Source: Promicromonospora sp. MEB111 (lineage in GTDB: Bacteria; Actinomycetota; Actinomycetes; Actinomycetales; Cellulomonadaceae). From it: DNA of 64,000 bases. Positions within the stretch are counted from its first letter, which is position 1. Every line of letters starts with the position of its first letter. This document shows, in pieces, positions 35,590-44,890 of the stretch. The notes below the pieces were generated by a model. The model had not been told where the DNA came from. It saw nothing but the letters and a program-made list of their open reading frames with translations, and ran no database searches. The stretch lies in NCBI RefSeq assembly GCF_030209445.1, contig NZ_JARVSD010000005.1, forward strand, positions 186,001-250,000. The letters are read 5' to 3'. The translations under genes were made by a program, and so were the position numbers.

Positions 35590-38142
35590 TTGACCGATTC
35601 ATCCGGTCTGACACCGTCCTCTCCGCCGCCGCGGCACCCCGGCCTTTCCACTTTCGGCCTCGGTCCGACCCAGGACGGAATTTCGCACGGCATCATCGGC
35701 GGAACATCCGGCGACGCGCCGAACGCAACCCCGAACGCATCATCGAACGCACGATCCGACGCACCCGTGAACGTGTCGTCGGACGACGACTCGGCGAACC
35801 GGAACGGGAGCGGGCATGCCAACGGCCGCGCCGTACCGCCGCCGGCCGCCAGCGTGCCGCCGAGCATCCCGTCCGGCACGCCCTCGGGCGGCACCCACCG
35901 GGTGCCGGGCACGGACCCGCGCTCGCGGCTCTCGGGGTCGGGCATCCCGCGCACCCTTCCGCCGTCGGTCGGCGACGTGGTGCTGCGCGCCGCGGTGTCC
36001 GTCGGCCTCCCCGTGTTCCTGACCGGTCCCACCGAGGACGGCATGCCCATGCTCTGGGCCAACCAGGCGTTCGAGCGCTACGCGGGCGTGCGCTTCAGCG
36101 ACTTCGCCGGGTACACCGTGCGCCGGCTCGGCGAGATGCTCGTCGAGCCGCAGGACCTGGAGCGGATGACCGAGCTGGTGAACGCGGGCCAGGAGGTGCA
36201 CGCGACGGTGCGGTCGCACCTGCGGGGCGGCACGCACGGCTGGGCGCAGCTCACGCTCACCCCAGCCCGGGCCGGCCACGACGACCGCATCACCCACTGG
36301 GTCGGGTTCAGTGTGGACGTCTCCGAGCACATGGAGCGGCACGCCGCCCAGCTCGCGAGCCTGGAGATCGAGCGGCAGCAGCGCGAGGACCTCGACCTCA
36401 TCGCGCAGACCACCGAGATCCTGACGGACCTCGAGTACCCGTACGCCCTGCGCGACATCGCCGAGCTGCTCCAGTCGATGGTGCGCTGGGCGGGCTTCTA
36501 CGTGAACGACGACGGCCTCAAGCACGCCGCCGGCGTCGACGTCGCCGCACCGCCGAGCGGCCGCGGTCGCCGGCACGCGCGGTACATCGAGGGCGACAAC
36601 ATCGCGGACAAGACGCAGCGCCGCCGTCCGCAGACCGACGCGCTCGGCGACTCCGTGACCACGGGCCCCATGCCGATCCTCGAGGTCGTGGACTCGGTCC
36701 AGGACGTGCTCGACGGCGTGCTCGACGGCCCCGTCACGCTGCACCTCGACATCCCGCACGCCCCGCACTCGGCGTCGGGCTGGCTCCAGCGCGACCTCAC
36801 GCTGCGGCTCGCGGACGAGCTCGGCAAGGCGCCGGACTCCGTCGTGGTGCACCCCGTCGCCGGCCGGCGGGACGTGCTCGGACTCGTCGTGATCGTGCCG
36901 GACGAGGACGAGCCGGGCGACTACGTCGAGGCCGACGAGCCCGACACGCTGCGCACCGTGATCGAGGTCGTGGCGCGCCGTGCGGGCAGCGCCATCGACA
37001 ACGCGCGGATGTACGCGCGCGAGCACCGCCTCGCCGAGACCCTGCAGCGCGCCATGCTCCCCGAGCAGGCCGACGTCGCGGGCCTCGACGTGTGGACCTA
37101 CTACGCCCCCAACGCCGAGCACGCGCAGGTCGGCGGCGACTGGTACGACGTGCTGCAGATCTCGCCGGAGCTGGTCGGGCTGGTGATCGGCGACGTCGTC
37201 GGGCACGACGTCGAGGCCGCCGCGACCATGGGCCAGCTGCGCTCGGTGGTGCGTTCCTACGCGTTCGAGCTGTCCACGCCGAGCCGGGTGCTCGAACGAG
37301 TCGACCAGCTCGTGGCCGGCATGGGCATCCCGCGCTCGGCGAGCATGGTGTACGCCTCCCTGCAGCGCGAGGAGGAGCCGGACACCTGGACGGTCGGCTA
37401 CTCCCGCGCGGGCCACCTGCCGCCGCTCCTGCTGCGCGCCGGCGAGGTGATCAAGCTGGACGACGGCGGTGGTGCGCTCGTCGGCTTCGGCTCCCGGGAA
37501 CGGACCACGGGCGAGGCCAAGCTGCATCCTGGTGACACGCTCCTCTTCTACACCGACGGCCTCATCGAACGCCGCGACCGGTCCCTGCGGCTGGGCCTGG
37601 AGGCCCTGCTGGAGACGGCGTCGGCGATCACGGCCCGCGACGCGGCGGGCGTGGGCGAGGAGCTGCTGTCGCGCCTGGCGGACGCGCCCGAGGACGACGT
37701 GGCGATCGTCGTCGTCCGGATCCCCGACCCGGCGGGCGACGCCGCGGAGACGGCCCTGTCACCGCGTTGGCGGCGCTGGATGCTGCCGAGCGAGCCGTCC
37801 TCGATCGGCCGGGCCCGGCACGCGGTGCTGCGCACCTGCCAGGCCTGGGGCATCGAGGAGTCCGCGCAGGCCGAGCTGGTGGTCTCCGAGCTGGTGGCGA
37901 ACGGCGTGCTGCACGGCTGGGGGCACATCGCGCTGCGCCTGTACGACACGGGCGACGGGCTGCGCATCGAGGTCGAGGACAACAACCCGGCGCCGCCGGT
38001 CGCCACCGACGGGCACCCGAACCGCCTGGGCGGGTTCGGCATGCAGATCGTGGACCGGCTGGCCGAGTGGGGCTGGCGTCCGTCGGGCTCGGGCAAGCTG
38101 GTCTGGGCCAAGCTGCGCCGTCAGCCGACACCGCCCAAGTAG
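35590..38142 (+). CDS. PAS-GAF-PP2C (SpoIIE/RsbU) phosphatase with C-terminal HATPase
   Basis: About 850 residues. A disordered Asn/Ser/Pro-rich N-terminus (about 120) is followed by a PAS domain (LPVFLTGPTEDGMPMLWANQAFERY), a GAF-like domain (about 280-480), a PP2C/SpoIIE domain (LQRAMLPEQADVAGLD, QVGGDWYDVL, GDVVGHDVEAA, LLFYTDGLIE) and an RsbW-like ATPase domain (VVSELVANGVLHG, GGFGMQIVDRLAEWG). It likely dephosphorylates the neighbouring STAS proteins and may also act as their kinase. I favour TTG 35590, preceded by GGGAGGG; ATG 35539 has no ribosome site. Confidence 0.88.
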   Translation: MTDSSGLTPSSPPPRHPGLSTFGLGPTQDGISHGIIGGTSGDAPNATPNASSNARSDAPVNVSSDDDSANRNGSGHANGRAVPPPAASVPPSIPSGTPSGGTHRVPGTDPRSRLSGSGIPRTLPPSVGDVVLRAAVSVGLPVFLTGPTEDGMPMLWANQAFERYAGVRFSDFAGYTVRRLGEMLVEPQDLERMTELVNAGQEVHATVRSHLRGGTHGWAQLTLTPARAGHDDRITHWVGFSVDVSEHMERHAAQLASLEIERQQREDLDLIAQTTEILTDLEYPYALRDIAELLQSMVRWAGFYVNDDGLKHAAGVDVAAPPSGRGRRHARYIEGDNIADKTQRRRPQTDALGDSVTTGPMPILEVVDSVQDVLDGVLDGPVTLHLDIPHAPHSASGWLQRDLTLRLADELGKAPDSVVVHPVAGRRDVLGLVVIVPDEDEPGDYVEADEPDTLRTVIEVVARRAGSAIDNARMYAREHRLAETLQRAMLPEQADVAGLDVWTYYAPNAEHAQVGGDWYDVLQISPELVGLVIGDVVGHDVEAAATMGQLRSVVRSYAFELSTPSRVLERVDQLVAGMGIPRSASMVYASLQREEEPDTWTVGYSRAGHLPPLLLRAGEVIKLDDGGGALVGFGSRERTTGEAKLHPGDTLLFYTDGLIERRDRSLRLGLEALLETASAITARDAAGVGEELLSRLADAPEDDVAIVVVRIPDPAGDAAETALSPRWRRWMLPSEPSSIGRARHAVLRTCQAWGIEESAQAELVVSELVANGVLHGWGHIALRLYDTGDGLRIEVEDNNPAPPVATDGHPNRLGGFGMQIVDRLAEWGWRPSGSGKLVWAKLRRQPTPPK

Positions 38143-38223
38143 GAGACCTTCGGTCATCGCGGGCGGATCTCCCGAGACCTTCGGGCTCCGTGTGCCGCGT
38201 CGGCGAGACCCTTGGGAAACGTT

Positions 38224-38628
38224 TTACGCGGTGGACGCGTCGCGGTGGGATAACGGCGACGTGTCGTCGTCGCGCGACGTCATGACGGCGAACCCCGAGT
38301 CGGGGGCGGCCGGCTCGCACGAGTGCTCGTCGTCCACGCGGAAGAGCTCCATGGCCCCGCACACCTCGAGCACGAACAGGTCCCGCTCGTCGGCGCCGCG
38401 GATGACGGTGGCGCCCCCGCGCTTGCGGCCGGCGTCGGCCAGCGAGATGAGGAACGCGGCCCCGGTGGAGTCCATGAAGGTCACCCGGCACATGTCGATG
38501 ACGAGCAGCTGCCGGCGCAGGCCGACCACGCGCGCTGCGATCTCCGGGAACTGGTCTCGTTCGGCGAGGTCGAGGTCGCCGGCGATCACGAGCGTCGTCG
38601 TCGTGGGAGACGTCGCGATCTCGATCAT
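38224..38628 (-). CDS. STAS-domain anti-sigma factor antagonist-like protein
   Basis: 134 residues with LVIAGDLDLAERDQFPEIAARV and LLVIDMCRVTFMDSTGAAFLISLADAGRKRGG. The phospho-site is Ser-Thr rather than Ser-Ser. The C-terminal tail includes a cysteine near VLEVCGAMELFRVDD and an acidic end. ATG 38628 follows TACGCT by 6 nt (leaderless type). It converges on the PP2C phosphatase gene, completing a STAS / phosphatase / STAS cluster. Confidence 0.85.
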   Translation of the reverse strand: MIEIATSPTTTTLVIAGDLDLAERDQFPEIAARVVGLRRQLLVIDMCRVTFMDSTGAAFLISLADAGRKRGGATVIRGADERDLFVLEVCGAMELFRVDDEHSCEPAAPDSGFAVMTSRDDDTSPLSHRDASTA

Positions 38629-38634
38629 GTGTCG

Positions 38635-38640
38635 AGCGTA
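38635..38640 (-). promoter_or_regulatory. -10 box (TACGCT) of the second STAS gene
   Basis: Minus-strand TACGCT, 6 nt from ATG 38628. Confidence 0.5.
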
Positions 38641-38789
38641 ACGACTGTTGCTCGATCGCACCGGATGAAAGGCAAAATTCACCGTTGTGGTTGGCACCAA
38701 GGGCAATCCTGTGCGACCTCTTTGTCCGGTGTTGTCCCGGCTGCGCGCCACGTCGACCCGAGGTGTGGTCGAGGTGTGAGAATTCGAGC

Positions 38790-39233
38790 ATGAGCTCCCA
38801 CGAGAACCTGCTCCAGGGCCCGGCCCCGACGCTGCTGTCCGACGACCACCCGACCGCCCGCGAGCGGCTGGCGGACGGCGGCGACCCGGTCGAGGTCGCG
38901 GCCCAGGCCCCGGCGTCGTCCCTCGTGTGGGCGGTCCTGGCCGAGCGCGCGCTGACGGCGGGCACCGCCGCGGGCGACGTGGAGGCGTACGCCTACGCGC
39001 GCACCGGCTACCACCGCGGGCTGGACGCGCTGCGCCGTTCCGGCTGGCGCGGGCAGGGCCCGATCCCGGCCGGCCACGTGCCCAACCAGGGTTTCCTCCG
39101 CGCGCTCCTCGCCCTCTCGGAGGCGGCGCACCGCATCGGCGAGGAGGCCGAGGCCGAGCGCTGCGCCACGTTCCTCGTGGACTCCGGCACGTCGGTGGAC
39201 GAGGTTCGCGCCCTGGTGCCCACCACGAAGTAG
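38790..39233 (+). CDS. DUF3151 family protein
   Basis: 147 residues. Conserved-looking core VWAVLAERALTAG, AYAYARTGYHRGLDALRRSGWRGQGPIPAGHVPNQGFLRALLALSEAAHRIGE. This is an actinobacterial family of unknown function usually found between fba and purA, as here. All-helical by eye; soluble. ATG 38790 has no strong ribosome site. The stop (TAG 39231) overlaps a TAGACT box that may serve purA. Confidence 0.85.
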   Translation: MSSHENLLQGPAPTLLSDDHPTARERLADGGDPVEVAAQAPASSLVWAVLAERALTAGTAAGDVEAYAYARTGYHRGLDALRRSGWRGQGPIPAGHVPNQGFLRALLALSEAAHRIGEEAEAERCATFLVDSGTSVDEVRALVPTTK

Positions 39234-39308
39234 ACTCGGGCGCGGCCCGCCGGCGCCAACGGAGCGCTCTCGGCGGAGCAACCAAGCAATCCGAGAAGGT
39301 GGAGATCC

Positions 39309-40601
39309 ATGCCAGGCGTCGTGCTCGTCGGGGCCCAGTGGGGCGATGAGGGCAAGGGAAAGGCAACGGACCTCCTGGGCTCCCGCGTCGACTACGTGGT
39401 CAAGTTCAACGGTGGTAACAACGCGGGGCACACCGTCGTCATCGACGACGAGAAGTACGCCCTGCACCTGCTGCCGTCGGGCATCCTGTCGCCCGGCGTG
39501 GTGCCGGTCATCGCCAACGGCGTGGTGGTGGACATCGAGGTCCTGTTCGAGGAGCTCGACGCGCTGATCGAGCGCGGTGTGGACGTGTCCCGCCTGCTGG
39601 TCTCGGGCAGCGCCCACATCATCGCGCCGTACCACCGCACCATCGACAAGGTGACGGAGCGGTTCCTCGGCAAGCGCCGCATCGGCACCACGGGCCGGGG
39701 GATCGGGCCGGCGTACGCCGACAAGACCAACCGCGTGGGCATCCGCATGTGGGACCTGTTCGACGAGAAGATCCTGCGGGCCAAGATCGAGGGATCGCTG
39801 GACCAGAAGAACCACCTGCTGGTGAAGGTCTACAACCGGCGCGCCATCACGGTCGACGAGACGCTCGACGAGCTGCTCCAGTACGCCGACCGCCTGCGGC
39901 CCATGGTCACGGACACCGCGGTCGAGCTGAACAGGGCGCTCGACGCGGGCAAGAACGTGCTGTTCGAGGCCGGCCAGGCGACGATGCTCGACATCGACCA
40001 CGGCACCTACCCGTTCGTCACGTCCTCCAGCGCGACGGCGGGCGGCGCGGTGACCGGGTCCGGCGTCGGGCCCACCCGGATCGACTCCGTGATCGGCGTC
40101 ATCAAGGCGTACACGACGCGCGTCGGCGAGGGGCCGTTCCCCACGGAGCTGTTCGACGACAAGGGCGAGTTCCTCCGCAAGACCGGCGGCGAGTACGGCG
40201 TGACCACCGGTCGCGCCCGGCGCACCGGCTGGTACGACGCCGTGATCGCGCGCTACGCGACCCGGATCAACGGGCTCACCGACATCGTGCTCACCAAGCT
40301 CGACGTGCTCACCGGCATGGAGAAGGTCCCGGTCTGCGTGGCCTACGACGTCGACGGCGTCCGCCACGACGAGATGCCCACCGACCAGACGGCGTTCCAC
40401 CACGCGAAGCCGATCTACGAGGAGCTCGACGGGTGGTGGGAGGACATCTCCCGGGCGCGGTCCTTCGACGACCTGCCGAAGAACGCCCAGGCCTACGTGA
40501 AGGCGCTCGAGGAGATGTCGGGCACCCGGATCTCCGCGATCGGCGTGGGGCCCAAGCGCGACGAGATCATCCCCGTCCACGACCTCATCCACCAGCGCTG
40601 A
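39309..40601 (+). CDS. purA: Adenylosuccinate synthetase
   Basis: First committed step from IMP to AMP: IMP + aspartate + GTP to adenylosuccinate. 430 residues, full length. The GTP-binding loop [11 protein letters not shown] is at the N-terminus, [10 protein letters not shown] follows, then [32 protein letters not shown] and [10 protein letters not shown]. It precedes purD by 17 nt, so the two are probably co-transcribed. AGAAGGTGGAG upstream of ATG. Confidence 0.97.
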   Translation: MPGVVLVGAQWGDEGKGKATDLLGSRVDYVVKFNGGNNAGHTVVIDDEKYALHLLPSGILSPGVVPVIANGVVVDIEVLFEELDALIERGVDVSRLLVSGSAHIIAPYHRTIDKVTERFLGKRRIGTTGRGIGPAYADKTNRVGIRMWDLFDEKILRAKIEGSLDQKNHLLVKVYNRRAITVDETLDELLQYADRLRPMVTDTAVELNRALDAGKNVLFEAGQATMLDIDHGTYPFVTSSSATAGGAVTGSGVGPTRIDSVIGVIKAYTTRVGEGPFPTELFDDKGEFLRKTGGEYGVTTGRARRTGWYDAVIARYATRINGLTDIVLTKLDVLTGMEKVPVCVAYDVDGVRHDEMPTDQTAFHHAKPIYEELDGWWEDISRARSFDDLPKNAQAYVKALEEMSGTRISAIGVGPKRDEIIPVHDLIHQR

Positions 40602-40618
40602 GAAGGACCTCTGCCACC

Positions 40619-41908
40619 GTGAAGATCCTCGTCATCGGGACAGGTGCCCGCGAGCACGCCATCGTCCACTCCCTCGACCGGGAGAACGTCTCCGGCACCG
40701 CCTCCCACGAGCTGCACGCCGCGCCGGGCAACCCGGGTATCGCCGGCGTCGCCACGCTGCACGAGGTCGACCCGCTCGACGGTGTCGCCGTGGCGGCCCT
40801 CGCCGAGCGGCTCGGTGCGGAGCTGGTCGTCGTCGGCCCGGAGGCGCCGCTGGTCGCGGGCGTCGCGGACGCCGTCCGCGCTGCCGGCATCCCGGTCTTC
40901 GGCCCGTCCGGCGAGGCGGCCCGGCTCGAGGGCTCCAAGTCGTTTGCCAAGGAGGTCATGGCCGCCGCCGGCGTGCCGACCGCGATGGCGCACGTGTGCA
41001 CCGACGTCTCCGAGCTCGAGGCGGCGCTCGACGCCTTCGGCGCCCCGTACGTGGTGAAGGACGACGGCCTCGCGGCCGGCAAGGGCGTGGTCGTCACCGA
41101 CGACCGCGCGGCGGCCCTCGCCCACGGCGCGGCCTGCCTGTCCCACGACAACGGCCGGGTGGTGGTCGAGGAGTACCTCGACGGCCCCGAGGTCTCGCTG
41201 TTCTGCGTGTGCGACGGCACCACGGTGGTCCCGCTGGTCCCCGCGCAGGACTTCAAGCGTGTCGGGAACGACGACGAGGGCCCCAACACGGGCGGCATGG
41301 GTGCGTACACCCCGCTCGGCTGGGCGCCGTCCGGTCTCGTGGACGAGGTGCTGAGCCGCGTGGCCCAGCCCACGGTCGACGAGATGGCCCGCCGCGGGAC
41401 GCCCTTCTCCGGGGTGCTCTACGTGGGGCTCGCGCTCACCAGCCGCGGCACCCGCGTGGTCGAGTTCAACGCGCGCTTCGGCGACCCGGAGACCCAGTCC
41501 GTGCTGGCCCGGCTGGCGACGCCGCTGTCCGAGGTGCTGCTCGCGGCGGCCCGCGGCGTGCTCGCCGACCTGGAGCCCCTGCGCTGGCGCCCCGAGGCGT
41601 CCGTCACCGTGGTCGTCGCGTCCGAGGGCTATCCGGCGTCGGCCCGGTCGGGCGACCCGATCACGGGCATCGAGGACGCCGAGTCGCTCCCCGGGGTGCA
41701 CGTGCTGCACGCCGGCACCGGGCTCTCCGAGACCGGCGAGCTGGTCAGCGCGGGCGGCCGCGTGCTGTCCGTCGTGGCGCTGGGCACCGACCTGGCGGAC
41801 GCCCGCCGTCGGGCCTACGAGGGCGTGGCGCGGATCGAGCTCAAGGGTTCGCACCACCGCACGGACATCGCGCTGAAGGCCGAGCGCGGCGAGGTCACCG
41901 TCCCCTAG
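40619..41908 (+). CDS. purD: Phosphoribosylamine-glycine ligase (GAR synthetase)
   Basis: Second step of purine synthesis: 5-phosphoribosylamine + glycine + ATP to GAR. 429 residues in ATP-grasp order: KILVIGTGAREHAIVHSL, VVGPEAPLVAGVAD, EGSKSFAKEVMAAAGVPTA, VVKDDGLAAGKGVVV, DDEGPNTGGMGAYTP and ARFGDPETQ. GTG start 17 nt after purA. It is followed by two nested hairpins that likely end the operon. Confidence 0.97.
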   Translation: MKILVIGTGAREHAIVHSLDRENVSGTASHELHAAPGNPGIAGVATLHEVDPLDGVAVAALAERLGAELVVVGPEAPLVAGVADAVRAAGIPVFGPSGEAARLEGSKSFAKEVMAAAGVPTAMAHVCTDVSELEAALDAFGAPYVVKDDGLAAGKGVVVTDDRAAALAHGAACLSHDNGRVVVEEYLDGPEVSLFCVCDGTTVVPLVPAQDFKRVGNDDEGPNTGGMGAYTPLGWAPSGLVDEVLSRVAQPTVDEMARRGTPFSGVLYVGLALTSRGTRVVEFNARFGDPETQSVLARLATPLSEVLLAAARGVLADLEPLRWRPEASVTVVVASEGYPASARSGDPITGIEDAESLPGVHVLHAGTGLSETGELVSAGGRVLSVVALGTDLADARRRAYEGVARIELKGSHHRTDIALKAERGEVTVP

Positions 41909-41958
41909 CACGGCATCCGTGCCGGACGCCGTCGCGCGCCTCACCGCGCCACGCCCGA

Positions 41959-42046
41959 CTGACTCACCCGCTCCGGATGACGCGAGTCAGCCGGGTGGTC
42001 CGACCATGCCCCTGACTCGACGCAAGCCGTGCGCCGAGTCAGGGGC
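41959..42046 (+). terminator. Paired hairpins after purD
   Basis: Hairpin 1: CTGACTC (41959-41965) with GAGTCAG (41984-41990). Hairpin 2: 12-bp perfect arms at 42008-42019 and 42035-42046, also built around CTGACTCG/CGAGTCAG. Four copies of the same half-site thus allow alternative pairings. Located 51 nt after the purD stop. No T-tract. Confidence 0.6.
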
Positions 42047-42135
42047 CTGGTCCGCCCGTCTCGCTGCGCGTCGGCGTCATCTCCGCGAAACTCGGGTGGC
42101 GTTAACATCGCGGCTTCGTCGAGAGGGGAGTGGTC

Positions 42136-42894
42136 GTGGCTGAGCGCGTCACGTTCGAGAGCACCACGGGGCCGCGCCTCGCGGGCATCATCGACCGGCC
42201 GGACGGCGAGGTGCGGGGCTGGGGAGTGTTCTCCCACGGGTTCACGCTGGGCAAGGACTCGCCGGCCGCGGCGCGGATCTGCAAGCAGCTCGCGATCGAG
42301 GGCATCGGGATGCTGCGCTTCGACAACCTGGGCCTGGGCGACTCCGAGGGCGACTGGGGTGACGGCTCGTTCACGCACAAGGTGGCCGACACGGTGCGGG
42401 CCGCCGAGTTCATGGCCGACCACGACATGCCGGTGCACCTCCTCGTGGGGCACTCCTTCGGCGGCGCGGCGGTGATCGCCGCTGGCGCCGACGTCCCGGG
42501 CGTGCAGGCGGTCGCGACCATCGGCGCCCCGGTCCAGCCGCGGCACGCGGAGCACAACTACGACGCCGTCCTGGGCCGGGTGTTCGACGACGGCCACGCC
42601 CAGTGGATGGTGGGCGGCCGCGCGCTCACGCTCAAGCGGCACTTCGTCGAGGACGTCCGGCGGGCCGAGCTGCGCTCGAAGATCCGCGAGCTGGGCTCCC
42701 CGCTGCTCGTGATGCACTCGCCGACGGACAGCACCGTGGACATCTCGAACGCCGGGGAGATCTTCCGGGAGGCCCGGCACCCCCGCTCGTTCGTGTCCCT
42801 GGAGGGCGCCGACCACCTGCTCACCGCGCCGGGCCAGGCGAAGCGCGCCGCCCGGATCATCAGCGCCTGGGCGGACCAGTACCTGACGGCGTGA
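42136..42894 (+). CDS. Alpha/beta hydrolase (hydrolase half of the hydrolase/OsmC family)
   Basis: 252 residues. FESTTGPRLAGIIDRP and FSHGFTLGKDSPAAARICKQLA at the N-terminus, nucleophile elbow VGHSFGG (Ser), acid in SPTDSTVD and His in GADHLL. The N-terminal text is typical of the bacterial family in which this hydrolase is fused to an OsmC peroxiredoxin, but here the OsmC half is missing and the protein ends after ISAWADQYL. GTG 42136 suits the GGGGAG ribosome site better than GTG 42130. Confidence 0.85.
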   Translation: MAERVTFESTTGPRLAGIIDRPDGEVRGWGVFSHGFTLGKDSPAAARICKQLAIEGIGMLRFDNLGLGDSEGDWGDGSFTHKVADTVRAAEFMADHDMPVHLLVGHSFGGAAVIAAGADVPGVQAVATIGAPVQPRHAEHNYDAVLGRVFDDGHAQWMVGGRALTLKRHFVEDVRRAELRSKIRELGSPLLVMHSPTDSTVDISNAGEIFREARHPRSFVSLEGADHLLTAPGQAKRAARIISAWADQYLTA

Positions 42895-42906
42895 GGCCCC
42901 TGCGGC

Positions 42907-43608
42907 TCACGGCCGCAGCGCCGCCCGGCCCCGCGTCAGCGTGTCCGGCGTCGAGCGGTGGCCGCAGAAGGCGAGCGCGTAGAGGAACGTGACCACGACG
43001 GCGAGCAGGAGCACCTCGCCGCCGTCCTCCAGCGAGCTGAGCAGCACGTGCCAGACGCCGCGGTTCGTCGTGAACCCGTGCACGGCGTCGATCCCCACCC
43101 CGCACACCACCAGCAGCGCGAGGAGCGCCGTGAGCACGCGGGACGACGCGCGCCACTCGGGTGCCGCCCAGCGGTAGGAGACGGTGACGGCGGTCAGCAG
43201 CACGCCCCCGACGAACGCGAGCCAGACGATCTCGCCGACCGGCTGCCCGTACGGGTACGGCACCGTGACGTTCGCCGAGACCACCTTGGCCATCCGCTCG
43301 TGCAGCATGAGGTAGTCGTCGGCGAGCAGCACGGCGAACACCGCCCCCCACGCGGCGAGCACCGCCTGGCGGTGCGCGACGGCGAGATACAGGGCGAGCC
43401 CGGCCGCCCACGCGGTGAAGACGTACCCGACCACCTCGGGCACGCTGCGCTCCATCGCGAACCGGAAGCCGGGCCACTCGGGGATCCCCAGGAACGAGTG
43501 CGACAGGAAGATCACGTTGAGGCCGAGGGCCACCGTGACCAGCATGCCGAACAGGCCGGCGACAGGTCGGTGCTCCAGCCCGAGGGCGACGGCGGCTCGC
43601 GTGTGCAC
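42907..43608 (-). CDS. Polytopic membrane protein of unknown function
   Basis: 233 residues with about six to seven membrane helices (LFGMLVTVALGLNVIFL, VVGYVFTAWAAGLALYLAV, AVLAAWGAVFAVLLADDYLML, IVWLAFVGGVLLTAVTV, VLTALLALLVVCGVGIDAVHGF, VLLLAVVVTFLYALAFCG). Polar marks include DDYLMLHERMAK and DAVHGFTTNRG. I do not recognise the family. GTG 43608 is chosen because GAGGAG lies 8 nt upstream. Divergent from purS. Confidence 0.6.
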   Translation of the reverse strand: MHTRAAVALGLEHRPVAGLFGMLVTVALGLNVIFLSHSFLGIPEWPGFRFAMERSVPEVVGYVFTAWAAGLALYLAVAHRQAVLAAWGAVFAVLLADDYLMLHERMAKVVSANVTVPYPYGQPVGEIVWLAFVGGVLLTAVTVSYRWAAPEWRASSRVLTALLALLVVCGVGIDAVHGFTTNRGVWHVLLSSLEDGGEVLLLAVVVTFLYALAFCGHRSTPDTLTRGRAALRP

Positions 43609-43682
43609 GTGTGGTTCTCCTCGACTTGGTCTCGCGGACGCGCACACGCTCTCCTGGCCGGATGAGGCGGTGAGGAGATCGC

Positions 43683-43700
43683 GATGAGAGTTCTCTCATC
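43683..43700. promoter_or_regulatory. 18-bp palindrome in the purS / membrane protein divergent gap
   Basis: GATGAGAG-TT-CTCTCATC, perfect 8-bp arms, between the two divergent start codons (127 nt before purS). A candidate operator for one or both genes. Confidence 0.45.
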
Positions 43701-43826
43701 AGGCGTTCTCCGGTCCGGACGACGCGCGCGGGGGCAGCGCGGCGCAGGTCACTGTCCACGGACGGCGAGGCACCCCGCCGCGCAAGTAGACTCTTCCCGG
43801 AATTCCCTCACCTTCAAGGAGCCTTC

Positions 43827-44114
43827 GTGGGACGCGTCGTCGTCGAGGTCATGCCCAAGCCCGAGATCCTGGACCCCCAGGGCAAGGCTGTCGTCGGAGC
43901 GCTGCCGCGCCTCGGCTTCACCCAGTTCTCCGGTGTGCGTCAGGGCAAGCGGTTCGAGCTCGAGGTGGACGGTGAGGTGACACCGGAGATCCTCGCCGCC
44001 GCTCGGGAGGCTGCGGCCACCCTGCTGTCCAACCCGGTGATCGAGGACGTTGTCTCGGTCTCCGATGCCGCCGCGGTCCCGGGTGAGGCGACCGGCACCC
44101 CGGTGAGCGCCTGA
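43827..44114 (+). CDS. purS: FGAM synthase subunit PurS
   Basis: 95 residues, the small dimeric subunit that bridges PurL and PurQ in the three-part phosphoribosylformylglycinamidine synthase. [19 protein letters not shown] and [19 protein letters not shown] are the family core, with a short C-terminal tail beyond the usual 80 residues. AAGGAG 5 nt upstream of GTG. It overlaps purQ by 1 nt (TGATG). Confidence 0.95.
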   Translation: MGRVVVEVMPKPEILDPQGKAVVGALPRLGFTQFSGVRQGKRFELEVDGEVTPEILAAAREAAATLLSNPVIEDVVSVSDAAAVPGEATGTPVSA

Positions 44115-44863
44115 TGGCGGCCACCGAGCCGGCGTCGGCCGCCGCGGCCGCCCCCGGGATCGCCGGCGCCCGGATCGGCGTCATCACGTTCCCCGGGACG
44201 CTCGACGACCGCGACGCGGTGCGCGCCGTGCGTCTGGCCGGCGCCGAGGCGGTCTCGCTCTGGCACGCTGACGAGTCGCTCCAGGACGTCGACGCCGTGG
44301 TGCTGCCCGGCGGGTTCTCCTACGGTGACTACCTGCGCGCGGGCGCGATCAGCCGGTTCGCGCCGGCGATGTCCGCCGTGGTCGACGCCGCCAAGGGCGG
44401 CATGCCGGTGCTCGGCATCTGCAACGGCTTCCAGGTCCTCACCGAGGCGCACCTGCTGCCGGGCTCGATGGTCAAGAACGACCACCTGCACTTCGTGTGC
44501 CGGGAGCAGTCGCTGATCGTCGAGAACGCGCGCACCGCCTGGACCAACGAGTTCCGCCGCGGACAGCAGATCACGATCCCGCTGAAGAACCAGGACGGCC
44601 AGTTCGTCGCCGACGAGCGCACCCTCGACGAGCTCGAGGGCGAGGGCCGCGTCGTCTTCCGGTACGACGGCTGGAACCCGAACGGGTCGCGCCGCGACAT
44701 CGCGGGCATCAGCAACGAGCGCGGCAACGTGGTGGGGCTCATGCCGCACCCGGAGCACGCGGTCGAGGCCGGCTTCGGCCCGGCGTCCGCCGAGGGGCCG
44801 CGCGCGGGTGTGGACGGCCTGACGTTCTTCACGTCGGTGCTGTCCTCCCTGGTCCACGCGTGA
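44114..44863 (+). CDS. purQ: FGAM synthase glutaminase subunit PurQ
   Basis: 249 residues, class I glutamine amidotransferase that supplies ammonia to PurL. Catalytic Cys in [11 protein letters not shown], the His-Glu pair in [11 protein letters not shown], plus [16 protein letters not shown]. An extra Ala-rich stretch (about 17 residues) precedes [10 protein letters not shown]. Translationally coupled to purS. The large subunit purL is not next to it, and a GNAT gene follows instead. Confidence 0.96.
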   Translation: MAATEPASAAAAAPGIAGARIGVITFPGTLDDRDAVRAVRLAGAEAVSLWHADESLQDVDAVVLPGGFSYGDYLRAGAISRFAPAMSAVVDAAKGGMPVLGICNGFQVLTEAHLLPGSMVKNDHLHFVCREQSLIVENARTAWTNEFRRGQQITIPLKNQDGQFVADERTLDELEGEGRVVFRYDGWNPNGSRRDIAGISNERGNVVGLMPHPEHAVEAGFGPASAEGPRAGVDGLTFFTSVLSSLVHA

Positions 44864-44890
44864 CCACCGGTCAGGTCCGGGCGGGCGGGC

